NCBI GenBank assembly: GCA_021307315.1
Contig: JAJSPD010000040.1
Coordinates: 62,001 to 126,000 of the forward strand
From: Bisporella sp. PMI_857
Taxonomy: Eukaryota; Ascomycota; Leotiomycetes; Helotiales; Helotiaceae
Direction: 5' to 3'
Length of the DNA: 64,000 nt
The position numbers and the translations under genes were made by a program. Positions 57,207 through 64,000 of this stretch are shown here, in pieces (position 1 is the first letter of the stretch; each line of letters begins with the position of its first letter). The notes beneath the pieces are model-generated. The model worked only from the letters and a program-made list of their open reading frames with translations. It was not told the DNA's origin and did not search any database.

Positions 57207-58352
57207 ATTAGGATCGTAATACTCGAAGAGCGGGCGTTGACATACTTCAAGCTACCCAACCGCCGACCGACGACATGAGAACACCGAGTCTGGCACACTT
57301 GTTGCGAATCAAACACTAGAGATCTGAGCCCATTAACAAAGCTCAAGTCTGGAGCAAAACATGATGGCGGAGAAGGGCTCGCTCGCATTTTCCATTCGAG
57401 CGTCTGGCTCTTGCAATGGGGGTGTGCAGAAGCTCATCCGTCCCGTCAAAGCTGTCGAAAAATCATTAGGCCGTAGAGGCCTGTTCCAGTAGCTGCCCAG
57501 GTGTCATTGATTATAATGGGAGGGTGTCTGCTTGTCAAAGGTTCTGTGTAGCATCAATGCCGAATTGCAGATCCGGAAGCGATGGTGCGCGACGGGAAGA
57601 CTCATGTTGCAAAATAGATTAGCATAGTGCCTACCTCTGCTGTCTAGACTTTATTCTAAGTAGACAAGCATGGCGTGCGTAGCTGTGTTGACAAACGAGT
57701 GGCTCATTTATCTGGGAAAGCGGTCTTGCAAAGGATTGCATTGTGTAAGATAAATTACGCTGTAGTTACTGTAACCCTCTATCTTTGATCACTTGATTAG
57801 AGGTACCAACCCATGTGGCGACCTCGTATCACACAGCACTCCATGATCACCACAAGACTGACCATGATTTTTCAGCATCGTGGTAAAGCTCGGAAATCCA
57901 AATCAAACCCGTTCTATGAGTTTGAAAGGCGCAAAGAGCTCGTGGTAGTGCTGTAGGTCGAGGGGTCCTATTATACTACGAATTGGTGCCCTCCGCAATC
58001 AGGCGCGACGGCGGCGACGCGATCGTAATTTTCAGAGTAGCCGGGGTTTAAACTATTCAGGAGTAGTCACACAATATAACAACACAAAATTATAGGAATT
58101 TCAAATGGATTCATAAATTTAAACTCAATTAAATTCAAAGTACCAATGGTTTCTCTTCACGGGGTACATCTCTCGACGCAGAGATACACGTTAACTTGAC
58201 ATCTTATGGCCTTGGCACTGAAGGAAAAGTCCCAAGCTGCGTCCCGCTTCGTCCTCTATCGTCAAATGGACGAGCAGCTCCTCCGCAATAATTGAGGGAC
58301 TAGGTTCTCTGGCACCAGCCCAAGCCTGCCATGACCAGCCGTGCGTAGCGCA
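57207..58352. other. Intergenic between HET relic and SDR gene
   Basis: No supported gene. AT-rich sequence at 58060-58160 borders the GC-rich SDR gene sharply. Confidence 0.5.
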
Positions 58353-59087
58353 TCAGATTTGCGCGAGGCCGCCGTCGACAGCGACCTCGCTGGCGGTCAT
58401 AAAGCTGCTGTCGTCCGACGCGAGAAAGGCAGCCACCGCCCCAATTTCCGACGGTTCGGCCATGCGCTGGAGCGGATTGAGTGAGGCGAAGAGTTTCATG
58501 CCCTCCTCGCCTAGCGCTTCCTTGGCGAGTTCGGTTGCTGTCGGCCCGGGTGACAGCACGTTTACCCGGATGCCGGTGCCCTTCAGGTCGTCCGCCCAGG
58601 TCCTCACGAGGTTGCGGATGGCCGCCTTGCTCGCGCCGTAAAGGCTAAATGCCGAAGCGCCCGTAGTGCCAGCGCTCGATCCGGTCAGAATGACCGAACC
58701 ACCCTTGCCCATCAGCGGCAGCGCCTTCTGGACTGTGAAGATCGAACCTTTCACATTAGTGTCGAGGATTTCGTCACAGTGCTCGACAGTGATCTTGCCG
58801 AGCGGAAGCTGGCTTCCCGTCCCGGCATTAGCGAAAACAATGTCGAGGGTTCCGCGCTCGGCTTTCACCGCCGCGTAGAGTCGGTCGAGGTCGGCTAAAT
58901 CGGAGACTGAGCCCTTCACCGCACGGGCATTGGGCCCGAGGCTGGCCAGAGCCTTGTCGAGCGCTTCCTGTCGGCGGCCGAAGATAAAGACGAAGGCGCC
59001 CTCCTCAACGAAGCGCTTTGCCGCGGCAAGGCCGATGCCGGTAGCGCCACCGGTGATCACGGCAGTCTTTCCATTCAGTCTAGTCAT
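58353..59087 (-). CDS. Short-chain dehydrogenase/reductase, bacterial type (probable horizontal transfer)
   Basis: Classical SDR of 244 residues, NAD(P)-dependent, substrate unknown. Motifs are all present: the cofactor loop TGGATGIG (residues 12-19), a FGRR segment near residue 37 suggesting NADP preference, NAG (87-89), Asn111, catalytic Ser at about 137-138, YGASK (Tyr150, Lys154), and the SPGPTATE loop. The ending GSS..SEVAVDGG-like signature reads EVAVDGGLAQI. The gene is intronless and strongly GC-rich, especially at third positions, unlike the AT-rich flanks and unlike nearby genes. Its wording (MTRLNGKTAVITGGATGIGLA) is that of proteobacterial SDRs. Recent transfer from a bacterium is the simplest reading; a contaminating insert in the assembly is the alternative. 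Confidence 0.92.
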   Translation of the reverse strand: MTRLNGKTAVITGGATGIGLAAAKRFVEEGAFVFIFGRRQEALDKALASLGPNARAVKGSVSDLADLDRLYAAVKAERGTLDIVFANAGTGSQLPLGKITVEHCDEILDTNVKGSIFTVQKALPLMGKGGSVILTGSSAGTTGASAFSLYGASKAAIRNLVRTWADDLKGTGIRVNVLSPGPTATELAKEALGEEGMKLFASLNPLQRMAEPSEIGAVAAFLASDDSSFMTASEVAVDGGLAQI

Positions 59088-60326
59088 GTTTTATATCTTT
59101 AGTTGGAGTTGCACGGAAGCTAAAAAAAAGTATGCGCTTTAAAACACAGCGGAGATCAATAACTTTAAAGGCTGTTAAGCGCTACGAGAAATGCTTGCGG
59201 AAATTCTTCCTCCGCCATGACAAATATTCTGACAAATAAAGACCTGCTATCGGCGACTTCTTGACCGACCTCGCTGACATATGTGATCGGCTACTTTCCA
59301 CCGCAGCTCCACCATGCTGCCTAATGTGCAAGAATTTCTACCAATCACTTTTACTTCGTCTTAGCGATCTAACATCAGATCGTACGGTTGGTTATGCGAG
59401 CTGACGAGTTCCAACATAAACTGTGAACCAAATCATATTCGCTGTGTATAACGCCATTTTAGTGAATGCGCCATTTTCTTTTAGTGGTCGGCTGCTGCCG
59501 CCCCTTCCCTGGCCGCCCAGGCCGTTAAGACTATCCCCTTAAGCGCCAAAGCGTCAGTTCTCGCTTACGTAACAGGGGTATTCAGCTAATCAGGAATTGT
59601 TATTTTGATAGAATCTATCCTCTATTCTACGTATCTGCGTAGTAACTATTGACTACGCTCTTGCGGTGGTGATAATGGTTCCTTAATTGATTTGAGGTTC
59701 TATGCTCGGTCTATTGTGAGGTGGCTGTATGCCATGAGGGTCTACGTGACTTTATTTACATGGTACCAACAGTAAGCGAAATCTAGAAAAAAGGGGTAGA
59801 CCGGCAGAAAAAAGGGCTCAAGAGACAAGGATGACTTTTGGTTTTTTGTTTTTCGTTTTTACAAAGTCAAACTACTTAATCGCTGGTGAAAAGGGGTTTT
59901 TTGGCGGAATATTTTAAAGAAAGTAAAAAATGTAACCCTTTCTGTCAACAATCACTAAAATGTATAAAATGTACAAAATGCATAGCGTTAGAATCGGTCC
60001 ATGATGTTCCACAACACCACGCACAGATAAAAATAAGGTGGTGCGCTACATATTCCCTCTCAAAAGTTCCCGGTCCAGAATGGTTCTGCCTGTTCAGTCA
60101 GATTGTATGAGAAGAGGCTTTGTAACAAATGTTCTGAATAACATTTTCTAATTTCTAACTCTTGTTCCAAGTACTAAAATTCGCCCAGATCAGTCCTATC
60201 TATTTTCTATAACGCCAACGCCAAAAGGTAGTAACAGTTCAAGCAATCCAAATTCCAACACTCTCAAGAACTAGCCCACGAGCTCCTTACAAATTTGAGT
60301 CGTCGACCATTAGTTGGTGCGGACTT
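59088..60326. other. Intergenic, nothing recognised
   Basis: Includes a GC-richer patch (59490-59540) with GCC repeats and A-rich tracts (59790-59830). A 74-codon plus frame at 59886-60110 is Cys/Lys-rich but unrecognised. Confidence 0.45.
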
Positions 60327-61141
60327 CTAAGTAGAAGATCCAGCAACTGGCTTACGAGGAATCGTGAACCCCGGTTTGGCAGCGGCTTTGCTTGATCCAG
60401 CAGCAGAGCCGGCAACTGGCTTACGAGGAATCGTGAACTCTGGTTTAGCAGCCACGTTATTTCCTAACTCCAAGTCAACCTCCTTACCGTTATTTGTTCC
60501 AGCCGCAGGGCCGGCCACTGGCTGTCCAGAAATCGGGGCACTCGAATCGAAAAGCGCGTGATCGCGTTCATTCAACACAACTTCGATGTCTCCAAGTGCT
60601 AGATTTTCAACAACTCCTTGTTGTTGACGGGTAAGCCTCGCTTTGTTAGCCTCGAGTACCTTCTTTATCTTCGCAGCCGTAGCCCTATATTGCGCCGCGG
60701 TCGCCTATAATACATTTGTTTAGAACTATGTATTTAAATGCGGGTATAACTTACCTTCTTGTACTTTTTCCCAAGAGTCGATTTAGCTCCTCATTTCACA
60801 ACTGATATACCAGTACTGATTATCCCGAGAATGCCTCCAAGGGCTCCAAAAACACCTAAGAGTTCGAGAGGTTTTATGCGCTTCTCGAGGCCGGCTCCTT
60901 CACCTAGGAATCTCGGCCCAAGTCCGCTTTTGCCAGCAGTATAATAATCAGACTGGTGAATGGGTTGAGATTTGACTTCAACCGATCGAATTTTGATTTC
61001 AGAGCTATCGATATTGCGTCTTTTTTCACCGTTGATGCGCTCTGTGTAGGTATGGTTTGGGCTGTGAGGCAGTGCGGCAGCAACGTTCCCTTGAGACACG
61101 AGAGCGGTGAAAATTGCAAGGACAACAGTGTGAGGAAGCAT
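60327..61141 (-). pseudogene. Secreted repeat protein with an in-frame TGA
   Basis: Two exons: 60755-61141 and 60327-60704, joined across a 50-base intron (GTAAGT donor, TATTATAG acceptor, phase 0), would give about 253 residues. The start is a signal peptide (MLPHTVVLAIFTALVSQ). A hydrophobic Gly/Ile segment (LLGVFGALGGILGIISTGISV) sits at about residues 95-115, resembling a membrane-inserting helix. Exon 2 is helical at first, and then has two copies of a repeat of the form AAKP-FTIPRKPVAGS. An in-frame TGA at 60791-60793 (codon 117), just before the end of exon 1, breaks the frame; a CGA-to-TGA change would explain it. Reading resumes with convincing codons after it. It is a recent pseudogene, or a readthrough stop. 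Function unknown. Confidence 0.6.
60345..60470. repeat. Tandem coding repeat (FTIPRKPVAGS units)
   Basis: Two near-identical copies of a block of roughly 35-40 bases (plus strand: GCAACTGGCTTACGAGGAATC) within the second exon of the secreted repeat protein gene. Confidence 0.8.
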
Positions 61142-62726
61142 GTTGAAAAATCGGTAGCAATCCAATAAGTCGAGCTTAAGTTGAAGTGAAAGCTGGTAAT
61201 GCTGTTAAAGACACTAGAGATGAAGAAGTGCGGATGCTAATCAAGATGCAAGATAAGTTGATGAAGACGATCAATATAGGAAATGAAGAAGTTCTGTTGA
61301 TGATCTGCCGTTTAAAGATAGTAGTGGTGATGGAAATAGAAGGCAAGTTCGTTCCTTAAGAACATTGCTAAAGTTCGCCTTGGCGTTGGTTAACCTGGCC
61401 TCCTTTGACTGAAGCTAATATCCAGATGCACAAGGAACATAGCCCCCCTTCTTCTAGGAACTGAAATAGGAATGTCCTGGCTAAGGAGCCTGAGCTTGAA
61501 CAACTCCTGCTTCCCTCAATATATCTTGAACTCTGTATATCACGTCCATCTGTATACCAACTTAATAGTTGCTTATCGGGGCTCAAACTCCGCCCGCGAC
61601 GGATCGACTGGAAATCATCGAGTATAGTTGTTGGTTTGATTCCCATCACCTTTAGCTGCGCCTCTCAGCCTGCCCTCATTTGGAGGTTTCCGACATTTAG
61701 GCTTTGTTTCAATCGTGGCTGACATGCATAGTAGGTTTACAGTGGTTTGGCCATTAATATTGCATATATCGTCTTCCTTTCTCAGGATTGCGACCCTTTG
61801 GATTGAGCTATTTGCTCCTCAGTATGCTTCACCCCGAACCTTCCAAGAACGAGCTCCAGATCCTTCAATAAAGTTTAGAAGATCCGCGGGAACAGAACAG
61901 AGAGAACAAAAGTCCAGATTTGAAACCTGCCCTCGCTTCAATCCCAAGGGGCATGATTTATGGCTAGTGTAAGTAGTAATCACTACTGAAGGTGCAAAAA
62001 TTCGAATATTTATCTTCTATTTTCCGATATTGTTCGTAAACTTTGGTAGCGGTATTTGTGGTGCGTTGCCTCAAGATAGAGCAACATAGACCCTTGAACT
62101 TGAACCTTGCTACCGAAGATTACCCTCTATCTTCACTATCCATGTGCAGAACCAACATGTGGTTAGATATAATCCCTTGGCCAATCGAAGCCACTTCCTT
62201 CTACATCTGTTAGTTTTCCGTTGGAAAGTGCAAGGAGTGAGAGTTAACTCAGCTGTTTACAATATCCTTCGCCCCATTTCTCCTTCATGTGAAAGGATCT
62301 TCCATGCGTCCCTACTTTCTGCTCTGGTGGCCACTAGAAAGCCAGTAAGTTTTCAATACATATATTTCCATACAACACTTGTGAAACATCTTGACATGCA
62401 TGGAAGAGCAGCAGTATTTGAGAAAATGTTAGGGAACATCAGGATTCATTGATTAGAAACAGAGCTGTATAAACAAGCCGAGAACCTGCTTCAAACTCAT
62501 CTAAGCTTAAGCTTCATCCTGTATCTTACAAATAAGACATATATTCTCTGTTTTTTTATTCATTCTCGAATGCGCAGGGTATATCTGAGCACATATTAGA
62601 AAACTTCAGCATACCTTGGCATGTTTACCAACAATCCTAAAATAGCTGCGCCGTGTCTTTCAGCATCTTCAGACACAAGAAAAGACACTATAGCTTTCCA
62701 TGCGATCGACTTAAAAGGAAGACGAG
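61142..62726. other. Intergenic, no supported gene
   Basis: Contains several 70-100-codon frames on both strands (61368-61649 minus, 61715-61972 plus, 62144-62452 plus) without motifs. The region may be an eroded gene or element, but I cannot identify it. Confidence 0.45.
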
Positions 62727-63233
62727 ATGTCATCTCCTCCCTTTGTGCCACAGATAGAAGCAGAACCTACCTTCCAATCTGGCGTAGGCATCGAGGCTAT
62801 ATATGACATATCAAAGTGCTACGTTATAGGACTTTTGGAAAACAGGAGCAAATCAATGCTCGCCACATTCCCCCGAGACGCAAAGAACCCATATTCGTCG
62901 ATTTTGGACTATCTGATAGATGATTTTGGTCTAGGGGAAACAAGGGCTGTTAAGGCCGAGGGCGTCAGATTAGATTTCCTGGTGCAAGGGGCTCTTGCGG
63001 TAGAAACGCGTGAATTGGGCATTGGTTTCCTCACCATGTGTCGAAAAATAGTTGCATTCAAAGTTAGCCACGAGGGTATTTCAGATCCCGATGTATGTGG
63101 ATTCGAAGACAAGCAGCTTTTGCAATTGAATATTCGGCCGGGATATCCTCTTGTAGTTGGAAGTAAAGTCAGTTTTTTAGGCGATAAAGAGTTACAAGCT
63201 AAACATATTGCCGCTGTCAAATCCTCTAGGTAG
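62727..63233 (+). CDS. Hypothetical protein
   Basis: Intronless 168-codon frame starting at an ATG preceded by AACG-like purines. Composition is protein-like: balanced, with hydrophobic strands such as YVIGLLENR and GYPLVVGSKVSFLG, and few low-complexity runs. No domain is recognised, no signal peptide and no membrane segment. It may be part of a longer gene, since the preceding plus-strand frame (62621-62806) overlaps in another frame. It has no recognised neighbours of related function. Confidence 0.4.
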   Translation: MSSPPFVPQIEAEPTFQSGVGIEAIYDISKCYVIGLLENRSKSMLATFPRDAKNPYSSILDYLIDDFGLGETRAVKAEGVRLDFLVQGALAVETRELGIGFLTMCRKIVAFKVSHEGISDPDVCGFEDKQLLQLNIRPGYPLVVGSKVSFLGDKELQAKHIAAVKSSR

Positions 63234-63608
63234 GTACTGTACCTCTTGACTTTAGACTCATACTAAAAAGCGATTAGAATTAGCTAAGCTTAGGGATGCT
63301 CCGATAATAAGAGACACTATCAATTTCTGCGAGAAGTATTTGATATCTAAGTCGTATGGATACATTACGGAAATATTGTTGTAATATAGAAAGAACAGGA
63401 ATGAGCGGTCCAGCAGGAGAGGCGCTAGATGGCCGGACTCGTGGAAATACGAAGAGCAAAAATTAGCTTCGCAGAAAATCATATCCTTCAGTACACCGGA
63501 GCGCATTTTCAAGTGCATGTGTCTGCACTGCAATCAAAGCCGCTGCGAAAATCCTAGAACTAGACTAGCAGCATAAGGTTCAAGAATGTGCCAAAAAAAA
63601 AAAAAAGA
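63234..63608. other. Intergenic, nothing recognised
   Basis: Ends in a poly-A run (about 63593-63606) that abuts the tRNA-Ile relic. Confidence 0.5.
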
Positions 63609-63680
63609 TGACCACTACGAGGTTTAAACTCCCTAACTTGGCGTTATTTTCACCACTTCTAACCAACTATATAAGCATTC
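63609..63680 (-). pseudogene. tRNA-Ile (AAT)-like pseudogene
   Basis: On the minus strand there is a D-loop GTTGGTTAG, a perfect-looking anticodon stem TGGTG / CGCCA around a loop AAAATAA (tRNA-Ile has CTAATAA), and a T-loop TTTAAAC in place of TTCAAAC. The 3' end GTGGTCA is followed at once by a T run, as after a polymerase III gene. Position 33 is A instead of T, and the acceptor stem does not pair, so it is not functional. Confidence 0.55.
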
Positions 63681-63957
63681 GTTCTGATATAAGCGGCTGT
63701 CACTTTTTTCGTGACCACAGCTCGTAAGTGAGAGTGTAACATCTTCATCTATCGAAAATCCAAAAACCAAACTTAAAACCAGAAACCAAAAATCAGAAAC
63801 CAAAGGTGTTGCTTTTAGTGAGGCCTTCATGGCAAGGTAGAGCGATGAAGGAAGGTTGTTGGAAGAAGGTTTCTAAAAAAAGAAAGAGTTCATGTTTACT
63901 GTTTCCTGACCACCTTCTTAGATTACCATCTTTCTCATACCTTTAATGGTGTACATA

Positions 63958-63977
63958 ACCGTTAGACCATCAAAGAT
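63958..63977 (-). pseudogene. 5' half fragment of tRNA-Asp
   Basis: Minus strand: a stretch of 19-20 bases identical to the 5' end of the intact tRNA-Asp (acceptor 5' strand plus A box, TCTTTGATGGTCTAACGGT). It then diverges completely. Confidence 0.7.
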
Positions 63978-64000
63978 GCAATTTTTGCGAATATTGAAGT

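Overview
This is nuclear DNA of a filamentous ascomycete (Pezizomycotina). The genes are split by short GT-AG introns of about 45-110 bases with branch points such as TACTAAC, GCTAAT and GCTGAC. The product set is typical of these fungi: HET-domain proteins, a DUF6594 protein, a putative amidoligase, GPI-anchored and small secreted proteins, and a HAP2 CCAAT-binding subunit. The mixture of families would suit Leotiomycetes, but that placement is an inference from family content and not from a search.

Layout. 1-5560 holds no gene I can support. 5561-7987 holds a divergent pair: a protein with two retropepsin-like domains (minus) and a frame-broken DUF6594 membrane protein (plus). 9180-10205 is HAP2, with a very long upstream leader and promoter region (to about 13 kb) full of simple repeats. 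14398-23924 is a compact core block of six housekeeping genes in alternating orientation: RanGAP (RNA1), COX17, SEC10, NUS1, an AlkB-type dioxygenase and TRM5. These serve nuclear transport, mitochondrial copper delivery, exocytosis, dolichol synthesis, alkylation repair and tRNA modification. I rebuilt exon structures for most of them, with matching phases at every junction.

From 24 kb the character changes to accessory sequence. It holds a tRNA relic, a 733-bp MITE with 82-bp terminal inverted repeats and a 9-bp target duplication (Mutator-like), an amidoligase gene carrying an in-frame TAG, a fungus-specific coiled-coil protein, and a heavily decayed 2-hydroxyacyl-CoA lyase / oxalyl-CoA decarboxylase-like pseudogene. 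Next come an intact SH3BGR/glutaredoxin-like protein with an acidic tail (32905-34034), a GPI-anchored Ser/Thr-rich protein (35415-36330) and a small secreted cysteine protein (37795-38376). 38.4-43.5 kb looks gene-free and eroded.

43.5-49.6 kb holds a conserved fungal protein of unknown role and a Rad53/Cds1-type checkpoint kinase with two FHA domains. 50.3-52.6 kb is a HET-domain gene broken by frameshifts and by a 445-bp hAT-like MITE with an 8-bp target duplication. 53.2-54.8 kb encodes a GT17 glycosyltransferase. A tRNA-Asp gene with a 13-nt intron lies at 55571-55655. 56.5-57.2 kb is a truncated second HET gene. 58353-59087 is an intronless, GC-rich, bacterial-looking short-chain dehydrogenase, probably horizontally acquired. 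60.3-61.1 kb encodes a secreted repeat protein interrupted by a TGA, and 62.7-63.2 kb a hypothetical protein. Two more tRNA relics sit at the right edge.

Most exciting leads: the divergent tandem-retropepsin/DUF6594 pair, the bacterial-type SDR gene, and the two precisely bounded MITEs, one of which breaks a HET gene.
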